A stretch of DNA of 64,000 nt from Candidatus Bathyarchaeota archaeon (GTDB taxonomy: Archaea; Thermoproteota; Bathyarchaeia; 40CM-2-53-6), in assembly GCA_005888745.1 (NCBI GenBank), contig VBBS01000029.1, positions 75,709 through 139,708 on the forward strand, read 5' to 3'. Both the position numbers and the translations under genes were made by a program. Shown one piece after another: positions 37,862-48,204 of the stretch. Below the pieces are notes generated by a model. That model made no database searches and was not told the DNA's origin. It saw only the letters and a program-made list of their open reading frames with translations. Each line of letters starts with the position of its first letter. Within the stretch, counting starts at the first letter, position 1.

Positions 37862-38893
37862 ATGTTCCGAAGGCTTCACATAGGCACGTTTCGTCCGGCC
37901 CTTTCCTTCATCGGTCTATTATCATTCATAATCAGTTTCTTCGGGTCACGGCTCTTTGCAACACTCAATCCGACGATCGTGATCCAACAACAAGGAATTC
38001 ACTTCCACCACTTCTGGTATGGGATAGCTCTGATGGGAATCGCAGGATGGCTTGCGATCACTTGGAAGAGTGAGCGGCTCGACCGAGCCTACGCGGTTAT
38101 GTATGGTCTCGGAGCAGGGTTCATTGGTGACGAGGTTGGACTCCTGCTTACCCTCGGCAACTATCAGTCTGAACTAACGTATGATTTTTTCATCGGAGCG
38201 ATTTCGGCTAGCATACTGCTTCTCTTGGTCATCAGGTATCGCAGTCTATTGAGGAGGGAGATGACGTATCTGATGACCCGTGAAGGGCTGGCCCTTCTAG
38301 GCGTGTTCGTTACAGGATTCTCTTTCATTCTCTTCGCGTTCGGGTCGTTGAGCTTTGGAACGCCTCTCGCTCTTGTCGGGATTGTCGTTATTCTGAGAGA
38401 GGTGTTCGTGAAGCCCGACACTGTTCTTGAGGGTAGGATGCCTAGAGGCGTCACCATCATCGCGGCCCTGTCTATTCTCGGTGGGGCAAACCTCATACTT
38501 GCGGGGGTCGGAAACATCCTCTTTCCGCCGGTCATCAATGCGTCTGACTTTGCAGGAATAGGCCTCCCGGCCGGAACTATTGGACTAGTCTCAACAATAT
38601 TTTTGCTTCTAGCGATCGTCGCACTGGGGCTTGGATCCCTTAAGATTCTGGCGGGGCTGGTTCTCCGTACAGGCAACAGCTGGGCTTGGAGTCTTGGAAT
38701 CGCAACAAGCATATCTTCGATTTTCCTGGATGCATCCTCGCTGGGTGCAAGTCCTGAACTGCTCTCTGGATTGCTCACAGGGAACGGTATCGAGTTCCCC
38801 ACTTCCATCATCGCGATTATCTATCTTACGAGACCGTATGTGAAAGCCTTCTACAGAAATGTCCCGGACCCAGGTACGAAGGAAAAGCTCTGA
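37862..38893 (+). CDS. multi-TM membrane protein, hypothetical
   Basis: Many hydrophobic segments over 343 aa. Confidence 0.75.
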   Translation: MFRRLHIGTFRPALSFIGLLSFIISFFGSRLFATLNPTIVIQQQGIHFHHFWYGIALMGIAGWLAITWKSERLDRAYAVMYGLGAGFIGDEVGLLLTLGNYQSELTYDFFIGAISASILLLLVIRYRSLLRREMTYLMTREGLALLGVFVTGFSFILFAFGSLSFGTPLALVGIVVILREVFVKPDTVLEGRMPRGVTIIAALSILGGANLILAGVGNILFPPVINASDFAGIGLPAGTIGLVSTIFLLLAIVALGLGSLKILAGLVLRTGNSWAWSLGIATSISSIFLDASSLGASPELLSGLLTGNGIEFPTSIIAIIYLTRPYVKAFYRNVPDPGTKEKL

Positions 38894-39181
38894 CTAGGGG
38901 AACTCTCGACTCTACGTTTTTCACGGCCAGGTATCTGATCTCATACCACTTTTCGCGCGGAAGATTTCTAGGACCCACGCATCCGATCGCAGAGCCATTC
39001 TTCTCAGCGATAAATGATCCTTCACGGTTAAAGTACGGTCCAGTTATCTCGGCCCTTAGGCGCGGAGATATTCGAGTGATGTGAATGAATTTTTCAGAAG
39101 CTCGAAGAATAGGTTTTCGTCTCCAGCTCGAAAACCTCTAACTGTTATCTCCGAAACATCCTGAACTTCCATCACGGTCAT
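38890..39181 (-). pseudogene. GNAT acetyltransferase remnant (frameshifted, truncated)
   Basis: MTVMEVQDVSEITVRGFRAGDENLFFELLKNSFTSLEYLRA* continues in another frame as AEITGPYFNREGSFIAEKNGSAIGCVGPRNLPREKWYEIRYLAVKN. Confidence 0.6.
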
Positions 39182-39242
39182 GTTGTAATTTGATGGGCTC
39201 TCATGATAATAAGAGAACCGCTTGGTATCAGTTTGAGGCGAG

Positions 39243-40172
39243 GTGTTCGTGGTCGAGCTAGCCGATGGAAGCATGAGGAAAACCAGTCTTCCAGACTTTG
39301 ACAGCCTCTGGGATTATGACCATCCAGGCGCAACCGAAAGAAAGTTCCGCGAACTTCTTCCTCCCGCGGCCCAGGATTCAAGGGACCTCGCGTATCTCGC
39401 GCAGCTTCTAACCCAGATAGCAAGAACGGAGGGCCTTCAAAGAAAATTCCAAGATGCCCACAAAACTCTGGATCGCGTCCGAAAGGCACTGGACAAAACC
39501 GATGATAGGACAAGGGTTCGGTACTTGCTCGAGCGGGGAAGGGTCTTCAATTCGTCGAGTAAGCCGGACGATGCTCGGCCTCTGTTCCTTGAAGCGCTAG
39601 ATCTTGCCGTCAAGTCCAAAGACGACTTCAACGCGGTGGACGCCGCTCACATGATGGCGATTGTCGAGCCGACCGAAAAACAGTTTCAGTGGAACCTGAA
39701 GGCGCTAGATCTTGCCGAGAACTCCGCGGAAGAAAGGGCGAGGAAATGGAGGGGCAGCCTCTACAACAATATTGGTTGGACCTATTTCGAGCAACAACAA
39801 TATGAAGAGTCCCTGCTCATGTTCGAGAAGGCTCTAGAGTTCCGGGCAAGAGAAGGCGACATGGGCAAGATCATGATCGCAAAGTGGTGCGTTGCGAAGG
39901 CTCTCCGGATGATGGATCATACAGAGGAGGCTCTGGAAATGCAGCGGAACCTGTTCGAGCAGTATCAGGTGGCCGGCAAGAAGAGTGGATACGTCTACGA
40001 GGAGATTGCCGAGTGTTTGATGGTAATGGGTCAGAACCATGAGGCTCAGGGATGGTTCGCGGCTGCATATGGGGAGCTCTCAAAGGACCCAGGGCTCGCA
40101 GACGAGCAGGACAGGCTGAACCGGCTTAGAGATCTGGGAAAGGTTGGAATGTCAGAAACATCGGGGAATTAG
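39243..40172 (+). CDS. TPR-repeat protein
   Basis: NNIGWTYFEQQQYEESLLMFEKALEFRAREGD and neighbouring helical repeats. Confidence 0.8.
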   Translation: MFVVELADGSMRKTSLPDFDSLWDYDHPGATERKFRELLPPAAQDSRDLAYLAQLLTQIARTEGLQRKFQDAHKTLDRVRKALDKTDDRTRVRYLLERGRVFNSSSKPDDARPLFLEALDLAVKSKDDFNAVDAAHMMAIVEPTEKQFQWNLKALDLAENSAEERARKWRGSLYNNIGWTYFEQQQYEESLLMFEKALEFRAREGDMGKIMIAKWCVAKALRMMDHTEEALEMQRNLFEQYQVAGKKSGYVYEEIAECLMVMGQNHEAQGWFAAAYGELSKDPGLADEQDRLNRLRDLGKVGMSETSGN

Positions 40173-40214
40173 AATAATGGCCTATGAGACTGCTGGTTCC
40201 GGAGAACCCGTCTT

Positions 40215-41195
40215 TTGATCATGCCTATCGAAGAACTAGGACTCGCTGCTCTATTCGCACTCGCCTTCGCTAATGGGGCCAACGATGCTGGAAAGAGTGT
40301 GGCGTCGCTGATGATGCCGGGCGTCCTGGATACGCCTCCAAGGCGCAAAGCGTTGTTGTGGGGAGGCTTCTTCACAGGCATCGGAAGTGTCACGGCAATC
40401 CTGATCTCCGGCAGACTCTTTTCCGTCTTCACCCCGCAGAGTCTTCTACGGAACACGCCGCAGTCCACTTTTGTCCTAGCGGCACTTGCGGGCGCAACGT
40501 TGTGGATTCTCGCGGCCACCTTTCTACGGCTTCCGGTCTCCTCGACACATGCAATTGTTGGAGCTATTGTTCTGCTGGCGGTCTACCTGTTCGGAATATC
40601 AGGGGTCCAGTGGAGTTTCCTGCTGTACAGAGTCGTCCTGCCCCTAGCGGCGGGACCTATAGGAGCGATGATAGCCGTTTACGTTCTGGATCGATTGACT
40701 CGTCGACCAACAACTCCGGGTAAGCAGAGGCCTCGGCTGACGCGAATTGCGCACTGGGGATCCGGGGCGGCGACTGCTTATGCACGAGGGATTAACGATG
40801 CTCCGAAGATGGCAGCTCTTGGCGCATTCTTTCTTCTCGCGAATCCTTCCGAGGCGGTATGGCTTCCTTATTCCGTGGTTGCCGTAGCGGTGTTCTTCGG
40901 TTCGCTTGTCCTCGGACATCGTGTGGCGGTGACTGTTATGGGAAAGCATTCTTTCCTGGACCAGGTTCAGAGGTCGAAAGCGGGCGCAGCCACCGCTCTA
41001 GTGGTGTCCGCCGGGGCTCTTCTCGGAGCTCCCTTATCCACGACCCAGATTCACGAGGGTTCAAACGCTGGGATAGGCGGACGAGCGAGCGTTGTCAGGT
41101 CAACGTTGAAGGGGATGCTCCTGGCTTGGCTTGTGACCTTGCCCGGCGCAGGCATCTTTGCTATCGCTATGTCATATCTCAGTGCAATGATCTAG
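40215..41195 (+). CDS. inorganic phosphate transporter, PiT family
   Basis: ALAFANGANDAGKSVASLM, LPVSSTHAIVGAI, ARGINDAPKMAALG, GAPLSTTQIHEGSNAGIG. Confidence 0.93.
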   Translation: MIMPIEELGLAALFALAFANGANDAGKSVASLMMPGVLDTPPRRKALLWGGFFTGIGSVTAILISGRLFSVFTPQSLLRNTPQSTFVLAALAGATLWILAATFLRLPVSSTHAIVGAIVLLAVYLFGISGVQWSFLLYRVVLPLAAGPIGAMIAVYVLDRLTRRPTTPGKQRPRLTRIAHWGSGAATAYARGINDAPKMAALGAFFLLANPSEAVWLPYSVVAVAVFFGSLVLGHRVAVTVMGKHSFLDQVQRSKAGAATALVVSAGALLGAPLSTTQIHEGSNAGIGGRASVVRSTLKGMLLAWLVTLPGAGIFAIAMSYLSAMI

Positions 41196-41287
41196 AGTAC
41201 AGATCCGATGAGGAAATTGATGCGTTGGATACAGAACGCCCATAAGATCAGTTTCAGGTCCTTCTTGCCGATTGAGGCTGAGCGTTA

Positions 41288-41788
41288 TTGGTGTTCGGCA
41301 TTTTCATCGATGTTCCATTGATCGTGGGAGGGTTCCTCCTAATGTTCCGTTTCAGGAAAAAGCTTGCTCTTGACATATTGAGAGTGAAGCTTCCGGCTCT
41401 AGCACTCTATCTGATACTGTCTGTTCCATTGATCATTTTCGAGGAACAGATCAACTGCATGCTCGCATGGTGTGGTGCGGTCACGATACCGCCCACTCTC
41501 CCGTTTATCCTGGTCGAAATGTTGGTGCTTGGAGGAATAGTATTGTGGCGACACGCGAAGAATGTCTTGCGTGTCACGCTTTTCTTCAGCATCTTTGGAG
41601 TATTATGGGAGATCTTCCTTGGCGGGCTCGTCGGAGCTCCCCTTATCATCATCGCTGTTCTCGCTCCATATGTCGGAGTCAGCTACGCGTTCATATCGAT
41701 GCTACCGCTCACAGTTCTGACTGAAAGAGAGACAGCTTCTAGAGATGGAAAGGCAAGTTTGTCCCCCCTGCCCCTACCATCTTTGTAG
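41288..41788 (+). CDS. membrane protein, hypothetical
   Basis: 166 aa, several TM segments. Confidence 0.6.
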   Translation: MVFGIFIDVPLIVGGFLLMFRFRKKLALDILRVKLPALALYLILSVPLIIFEEQINCMLAWCGAVTIPPTLPFILVEMLVLGGIVLWRHAKNVLRVTLFFSIFGVLWEIFLGGLVGAPLIIIAVLAPYVGVSYAFISMLPLTVLTERETASRDGKASLSPLPLPSL

Positions 41789-41868
41789 AATCCTATCCGT
41801 CGAACTAGGCCCCTTCTTCCTATCTGCCGATTAGAAAAAGAAAAAAAGGGAGGTTTGATGGGAGCCGT

Positions 41869-44091
41869 CTAGTGCTTAGTTATCGTCAGTGTTATTGTGG
41901 TTGAGTGGGTGAGAGTGCCGCTTGTCCCGGTTACGGTGACGGTAAAGGTTCCCGTTGCCGTGCCTCCGCCGTGTCCCGTGAACGTTAACGTGGATGTTCC
42001 GCTTCCGCCTGAGGCTATCGTCACGCTGGTTGGGTTGAGGGTTGCAGTAACTCCTGCGGGTAGCGCGCCGGTGGACAGTGACACGGTGCCGCTGAAGCCA
42101 TTCAGCGATGTTATGGTGGTGGTTGTTGATGCTGATCCGGATCTAGTCATTGTCAGGCTGGAGGGGGATGTGCTGATGCTGAAGTCGCCTGTTACCTGAC
42201 CGGTAACGGTGAGGGTGTAGATGGCGCTGTGGGAGAGTGTTCCGCTTGTGCCCGTTACCGTTATGGAGTAGGTTCCTGTCGGAGTGCTGGTTGTTGTTGA
42301 GATCGTCAGCGTGCTCGTGAAGGTGGGTGCTCCGCTTGTCGGGTTCACGGTGGCGGTGAGGCCTGTAGCTGATGGATTGATGCTTGTGCTGAGAGAGACT
42401 GCTTGACTGGTTCCACTGACGAGGCTGACTGTTACGGTCGAGGTTGTGCCTGATCCCTGGACGACGGATCCGCTTGATGGGTTGAGGCTTACGCTATAGT
42501 CGAATGTTCCTGGCGCGCTGAATGAGGCGATTTGTCCGATGACTGTGTTCCAGTTCTGGAATGTGGTTGATTTGCGGTATTCGCCTGCGACCCAGAAGGT
42601 TGAGGACGAGGTCGGGGTCGGGTCTGTGGCGGCCCCGAAATAGTCACCGTAACGGCCACTAGTGTCAGCGGTCGTGCCTGCTCTGATCACGACGGGTGCT
42701 TGTAGCGTGTTCACAGGATCGCTGGAGGCGCGTCCTGTGACCATGGCTGAGGGATAGATGCTGCTGGATGATGTGCCGAACGAGACCACTAATTGTCCCT
42801 GATAGCTTGAGACTGCTGGGTAGAAGTAGTACTGGCCGTTGGCAGAGAAGTCGAAGTCCTGAGCCTTCGTTGCCGTCGCGCCTGAGGTTGTCGCCTGGAC
42901 TAGGCGTAGACATGTTCGAGTCGCAGAGTCGCCGCTGGGAATGCACGCGTCGTTCCATGAGGCCCATAGACTGTTCGATTCCCATACAACGCTCTCGACA
43001 CGGTTATCGTTCGTGGCTAATGTCGTGCTGGTGCCGGGTTGGGCCGCGTTAGGTCCGATAGCACTTGTTGCGATTGAGAAGCTGCTGGAGCTGACTGTTA
43101 CGGTCGCAGGCGGAACACCTGTTAGAGAGACTACCGTTTCGGTATTGGTCTGACTTCTCGGACTTGGGATGCATGTTCCTGTACAGTCAGTTACCATGTA
43201 GAAGGTCGTGGACGAGGAGAGATGTTCTGCGGGGTGCAGTGAGAACATGTTCGGGTCCGGAGTGTTTGTAGCAAAGTGGATCGTTGAGGCTCCGGCAACA
43301 AGTTCTGACTTGTTAAGGGCCCAGTAATGGACGCCGATATAGGAAGTGCCGGCGGTGTTGAAATCATTCACGGATATTACGTACTTGTCATCGTTGGTTC
43401 CGGTGACAGGCTGGTCAGGAAGACGCCCGGTGTCCGAGACGGAGTAAAGGTTGAAAGTGCCTGTGGGATCATTGCTTGTTGATACGGCGAAGACGACTCG
43501 GCTGTTGGGAACGTCAATGATCGACGCGAACCATCGTCCACTGCTGGCGTCATAGGAGACTTGCGGGTCTGACATTGACGAGGCGGGTAGGTTGAAGAAA
43601 GTGGTGAGACCGAAAGTGGCCTTGGCAACTGCTCCAGCCCTCGTGTAGATTATGCCGGCAAGGTTGACCATTTCGAAGACATGGTTTGGCCCAGCGCCGA
43701 CAATTACGTCCGGAGGTGAACAACCACAGGGATTCGGTGATCCGCCTGGGGCTCCCTCGAGGATGAGACCGACTGTCGTAGTCTGTGGTGAGGGAGTGCT
43801 CGGTGCGGTTGTAACGGTCTTTGCAGCCTCGTTTGCTGGGACATAAACGGTTTGTGCAGCTTCTGCTTTGGCCTGGTCGTAGGCTTGGAGGCCTTGTGAA
43901 TGCAGGCGTGCCTGGTTCGTGTTGCTGGTGGATTGGCCGGTCTGCTGAAGAGTGCTAACGTCCACGGTGCCGATTAGATTGGCGGTTCCTGGGGTCAGTG
44001 TGATTGATGCGGCTGCTGCTCGCGGCGATGCGGTTGGAACTAGTAGGAGAATGCTGGCGAAAAGGAGGAGTAGTACGCGACTATTTTTCAT
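41869..44091 (-). CDS. secreted protein with tandem C-terminal Ig-like repeats
   Basis: Signal peptide MKNSRVLLLLFASILLLVPTASPRAAA; repeats ...GTYSITVTGTSGTLSHSAIYTLTVTG / GTFTVTVTGTSGTLTHSTTITLTITKH. Confidence 0.8.
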   Translation of the reverse strand: MKNSRVLLLLFASILLLVPTASPRAAAASITLTPGTANLIGTVDVSTLQQTGQSTSNTNQARLHSQGLQAYDQAKAEAAQTVYVPANEAAKTVTTAPSTPSPQTTTVGLILEGAPGGSPNPCGCSPPDVIVGAGPNHVFEMVNLAGIIYTRAGAVAKATFGLTTFFNLPASSMSDPQVSYDASSGRWFASIIDVPNSRVVFAVSTSNDPTGTFNLYSVSDTGRLPDQPVTGTNDDKYVISVNDFNTAGTSYIGVHYWALNKSELVAGASTIHFATNTPDPNMFSLHPAEHLSSSTTFYMVTDCTGTCIPSPRSQTNTETVVSLTGVPPATVTVSSSSFSIATSAIGPNAAQPGTSTTLATNDNRVESVVWESNSLWASWNDACIPSGDSATRTCLRLVQATTSGATATKAQDFDFSANGQYYFYPAVSSYQGQLVVSFGTSSSSIYPSAMVTGRASSDPVNTLQAPVVIRAGTTADTSGRYGDYFGAATDPTPTSSSTFWVAGEYRKSTTFQNWNTVIGQIASFSAPGTFDYSVSLNPSSGSVVQGSGTTSTVTVSLVSGTSQAVSLSTSINPSATGLTATVNPTSGAPTFTSTLTISTTTSTPTGTYSITVTGTSGTLSHSAIYTLTVTGQVTGDFSISTSPSSLTMTRSGSASTTTTITSLNGFSGTVSLSTGALPAGVTATLNPTSVTIASGGSGTSTLTFTGHGGGTATGTFTVTVTGTSGTLTHSTTITLTITKH

Positions 44092-44253
44092 GAAAAACCG
44101 TGGCGTATCCGGTTTCGAATTTAACGGTTCCGGAATACCTGATCATCCATGTAGTGGTCAGAGTGTTACTGTGTGTGTTAGACGCAGAATCTAACGTAGA
44201 TTTTTCGAATCGTAATCCAGTTTTGTTTTTGATTCCTATAGTGTCTCTCATTT

Positions 44254-46218
44254 CTACAGGCAAGCAGCAGGCTTCGACTCACTTACCAGGTTATCTATCA
44301 TGATTGGTTCTACCTGGTCTGCAAGGTTGAACCGGAATATTTTCGAGTAGAAGTACAGTTCCGCCTCGTAGGATCTTTTGATGTTCTCTGCGAGTCGGAA
44401 GCCGTGTTGTTCCCACTCATATGCAAGGTAAGCGACTGGTAGGCCCTTCGCCTTGACTGCTTGGTAGATCTTCTCTGATTGATCGGGTGGTACAACCTTG
44501 TCTTCTAGTCCTTGGAAGAGAATTAGAGCCGAAGATATTTGATCGGCATGGTCTATCGGTGATCTCGCGCGATAAACGTCCCGGCGCTCGGGGTAGGGTC
44601 CGACTAGCTTGTCAAGGTATCGCGACTCGAACTTGTGGGTCTGCTTGGCTAGGAGCTCTAAGTCGCTGACGCCGAAGTAGCTTGCTCCCGCCTTGAATGT
44701 GTCTGTGAAGGCGAGGGCGCAGAGGGTTGTGTAGCCTCCGGCACTTCCTCCGCGTATACCAAGTCTCTCTCCATCCGCTTCGCGACGACTGGCAAGATAT
44801 CGGGTGGCGTTGACGCAGTCTTGTACGTCAACGATTCCCCAGTTATCGTTGAGTCTCTTGCGATAGTCTCTACCATATCCAGTGCTGCCGCCGTAGTTTA
44901 CGTCTACGACTCCGAATCCACGGCTAGTCCAGTATTGTATCTCATATCGTAGGATGGCTGGGCTGGCGCTGGTGGGACCGCCATGACTCACAACAAGAAG
45001 AGGCGGCTTCTCGCCGTGCGGTGCTTCGAAGTCAGGGTTCTTTGGAGGGTAGAAGAAGGCGAAACTAGTTTGACCATTCTCAGTGGGGAACCTGATCGTA
45101 CTCGGGATCGACAGGTAATCTCTGTTGAAATTAATTTCTCGTGATCGGTGCAGGATCTTCGTCTCTTGAGAAGAGAGGTCTATCTGCACAATGGACGATA
45201 GTTCAGTGGCTGATCCTCCGATGAGGAAGACTTGTCCATTTCTCGCGGCTAGGTTGCCCCGGATAATCTGTTTGATCGATGTCTCAATAGGTTCGAGAGT
45301 CTTCTTCGTCGGGTCGAGGCTGGCAAGATGCCAGAGCCCATTATGTGTGTAAGCACAGATGATTCGATTTGGAGAGTCGAAGACGAAGGTGTGAGATCCG
45401 AATCCCCACTGGGGCAGGCCGAACTCCGCCTCCATTGCATATAGAGGCTCGATCTCGTTGTTGCGCCAGCGATAGAGGTTCCACCATCCTGTGCGGTCGG
45501 AGCTGAAGTATAGCTCGCCGTCGGGAGACCATTCCGGCTGAAAGATTGACTCTTCCAGTCCGCCGGCCACCTTCTCGGGTTTTTCCAAAGAACCGTCAGG
45601 TTTGACTTCGGCAACCCAGAGCCCTGTTCCGTCCCAGGGCATGTTGGGATGGTTCCAGGTGAGCCAGGCTAGCCTGGACTCGTCGGGGCTCATGCGTGGT
45701 GTTGAGTAGAAGTCGTTTCCGGAGACAAGGATCTCGCCTTCGCCCTCCTTCTCCAGACCGAGGCTGACGATGGTGGTGACAGCCTGCGGAGCCTTGATAC
45801 TATGATCTTCACGTATAGAGATTATGCGGTTTCTCTTCTGATCGATGATCCCGTCTGCGTATCTCATGTCTACTGGAGGTGTTAGGGGCATCGGATCTTT
45901 GCCGAGGTCTTGCCGGTAGAGACGCTGGTCGGTATAGTTGGAAAAGTAGACTGTTCCGTTCTGGACCAGATAGCATGCACCTCCGTATTCGTGAACTCGT
46001 GTTCGGGCGCTGAAACCTGGAGGAGTGATATCGGTCAGCGTGACGTCCGGTTTTCTCCGGACGATAACGTTGCGGCCTTTGTCATTTGCACGGAGTTCAT
46101 TCCAGTAAATATCATCGCCGTCAATTCTAAGCTCGTCTAGGGCTACATATGTTGAGGCGAGGAGGTCTGCGGTGATGGGTGATTTCCAGGAACCGTATGG
46201 AGATACCTGTCTCGCCAT
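44254..46218 (-). CDS. S9 family prolyl oligopeptidase-like peptidase
   Basis: VVSHGGPTSA, YGGSTGYGRDYRKRLNDNWGIVDVQDC, IRGGSAGGYTTL, FQGLEDKVVPPDQ. Confidence 0.95.
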   Translation of the reverse strand: MARQVSPYGSWKSPITADLLASTYVALDELRIDGDDIYWNELRANDKGRNVIVRRKPDVTLTDITPPGFSARTRVHEYGGACYLVQNGTVYFSNYTDQRLYRQDLGKDPMPLTPPVDMRYADGIIDQKRNRIISIREDHSIKAPQAVTTIVSLGLEKEGEGEILVSGNDFYSTPRMSPDESRLAWLTWNHPNMPWDGTGLWVAEVKPDGSLEKPEKVAGGLEESIFQPEWSPDGELYFSSDRTGWWNLYRWRNNEIEPLYAMEAEFGLPQWGFGSHTFVFDSPNRIICAYTHNGLWHLASLDPTKKTLEPIETSIKQIIRGNLAARNGQVFLIGGSATELSSIVQIDLSSQETKILHRSREINFNRDYLSIPSTIRFPTENGQTSFAFFYPPKNPDFEAPHGEKPPLLVVSHGGPTSASPAILRYEIQYWTSRGFGVVDVNYGGSTGYGRDYRKRLNDNWGIVDVQDCVNATRYLASRREADGERLGIRGGSAGGYTTLCALAFTDTFKAGASYFGVSDLELLAKQTHKFESRYLDKLVGPYPERRDVYRARSPIDHADQISSALILFQGLEDKVVPPDQSEKIYQAVKAKGLPVAYLAYEWEQHGFRLAENIKRSYEAELYFYSKIFRFNLADQVEPIMIDNLVSESKPAACL

Positions 46219-46346
46219 TGGAACTCTCTCTGGCTTTGGCAGTTCCGAAATAAGAGTGTACCTGAAAACGAAGCAACGTACGCTCGAGTCTAAGCCGGAC
46301 GCTAGGTACAATCCGCTTAACTGGCCGAAACAGAACGGGTTCTGTA

Positions 46347-47090
46347 GTGACGGCTTTGGAGCCGACCGGCATCAAGGTCCTCGATGATCTTCTAGGAGGC
46401 GGGTTTCCCAGACCCTCGGCCATCGGAATAACAGGCCCGGTGGGCAGCGGCAAGTCGACCCTTGTGAAGCAGATAGCTGCTGCCGCCTTGGAACGTGACT
46501 TCCGAGTTCAGTACTTTGCCGTTGACGAGTCTGCCGAGGACGTTAGGGACAGTATTGCTTCTTGGGAGGTGGATGTGAGCCAGTACGAGTCTGAGGGGAA
46601 GCTCTCTTTTGTCGACATGTTCGCGCTGGGAGTTGAGAGGCTTGCAGAATCGTTTCCTTTGGAGCAGCCCGACCAGATCATCGACAGTACAATGAGGTTC
46701 TCCGACCTCATAGCCCAGGGCAGAAGCTTCACGCTGAAACATCTGGGCAAGAAGACGATGGGAATAATGGACTCGTTGACGCCCTTCTTCCTCATGGTCG
46801 AAGCGAAGAAGGTATTCCAGTACGGACAGGTTCTGAAGTATGCTACCAGGTTCGCAAAGTCAATTGGTATCGCGACCCTTCATACCAGTGTTCTGGACGA
46901 GACGATTGAGAATGCAATGGTCAATTTCGCCGATATCGTCTTGGATATGGAGAAACGGAAAAGTGAAGGACCCAGTCATGGTGGTACGTTGAGGCTTGTC
47001 AAGATGGGCAAGGCACCTCTTCCCTCGCGGGGTTACTACTATGAAATGACGTCGAAGGGAATCGACATCAGCACCGCACCAGTAATATAG
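46347..47090 (+). CDS. KaiC-like / RAD55-type RecA-superfamily ATPase
   Basis: TGIKVLDDLLGGGFPRPSAIGITGPVGSGKSTLVKQIA. Confidence 0.88.
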   Translation: MTALEPTGIKVLDDLLGGGFPRPSAIGITGPVGSGKSTLVKQIAAAALERDFRVQYFAVDESAEDVRDSIASWEVDVSQYESEGKLSFVDMFALGVERLAESFPLEQPDQIIDSTMRFSDLIAQGRSFTLKHLGKKTMGIMDSLTPFFLMVEAKKVFQYGQVLKYATRFAKSIGIATLHTSVLDETIENAMVNFADIVLDMEKRKSEGPSHGGTLRLVKMGKAPLPSRGYYYEMTSKGIDISTAPVI

Positions 47091-47139
47091 CAACGCGATT
47101 CTCCTTCCTCCCTGTCATTTTGTGCCGTGATGACAGATT

Positions 47140-48105
47140 CTATGCGATATTGATTGTGATGTCCATGCGCGTGCCTGGGAAGTCGAACGAGTTCACGCTC
47201 CGGGGATAGGCCTCGATGGTGATACGGTCAACCTCTGGAGCATCGCTTGAAAAGGCCGTGACAATGATCGTCGTGCTGTTTGAGTTCCCGGGTTTCAATG
47301 TAATACTTGGCGGGCTAAATGTCGCGTTCACAGAGACAAAATTGGGTCCCCCAGAAACAAAGGTAATTCCGTAGCTAAAGGAAACATTTCCGCTGAACCC
47401 TCCTTCTGACGTCAGTGTTACTGTTGACGTTGATTTCTGTCCTGGTGAAATGGTCAGTAGAGACGGTGACGCAGAGATCTTGCAACATGGATCAGGCCAA
47501 GGAGACGATGTCCATTCTATTGTGAAGCCGTCAACGGGCCCAGCTTGGTTCGTGACTATCGCGCAGTAGTTGTATGACCAAAACCCCACAAGTGTCATGG
47601 GTTTTCCGTTTGTCAAGGGGATGAGGTTCTGTTTCGTGCAGTCACCGTTGACGTAGCCTTCGAAGTTGAGATACAGTCTCGTGTAACTCGGCGGGAGGTT
47701 GAAGGTGGGAACAACCCTGACGGCTGCGGGAAACGCGGCTGTCGATTCGAGCAACGGTGGTTCCATTTGAATGGCTGGGCGGCCTGAGCATGTGAAGACG
47801 ACAGTACGATTCTGGGAGTTCTGGGACACAATGGCGGCGGTGAGAGTTGGGCATTCGGGTTTGAAATACTGGAACAGCGAGATTGCAGGAAAACCCTGTC
47901 TTCCGATATTGGACACGATAACGAGGAAGATCATGATTGAGGTTTCAACGATCAGGACAATGATCATAGCTACGAAGAGCGCTAGGAACCATTTGTTCTG
48001 GAAGAGTTTGTTGAAGCTTGTCGCTGACCAGCCCACAGGTCCCAAACTATGACAATCCGTTGTAAAAGCATTAGGGAAGTCGACGAGGGTGTGAAAGACT
48101 TTCAT
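47140..48105 (-). CDS. membrane-anchored secreted protein with Ig-like domain
   Basis: TM LALFVAMIIVLIVETSIMIFLVIV; SPSLLTISPGQKSTSTVTLTSEGGFSGNVSFSYG. Confidence 0.65.
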   Translation of the reverse strand: MKVFHTLVDFPNAFTTDCHSLGPVGWSATSFNKLFQNKWFLALFVAMIIVLIVETSIMIFLVIVSNIGRQGFPAISLFQYFKPECPTLTAAIVSQNSQNRTVVFTCSGRPAIQMEPPLLESTAAFPAAVRVVPTFNLPPSYTRLYLNFEGYVNGDCTKQNLIPLTNGKPMTLVGFWSYNYCAIVTNQAGPVDGFTIEWTSSPWPDPCCKISASPSLLTISPGQKSTSTVTLTSEGGFSGNVSFSYGITFVSGGPNFVSVNATFSPPSITLKPGNSNSTTIIVTAFSSDAPEVDRITIEAYPRSVNSFDFPGTRMDITINIA

Positions 48106-48204
48106 GGCGTCCCTGTTATTTCCTGTGGCGGAAGATGGGAGCTTCAGCGGGCCTCTTTTCCCAGCTATGCTTTTATCAAGCCATGACCATGTCGTTTTTC
48201 GACC

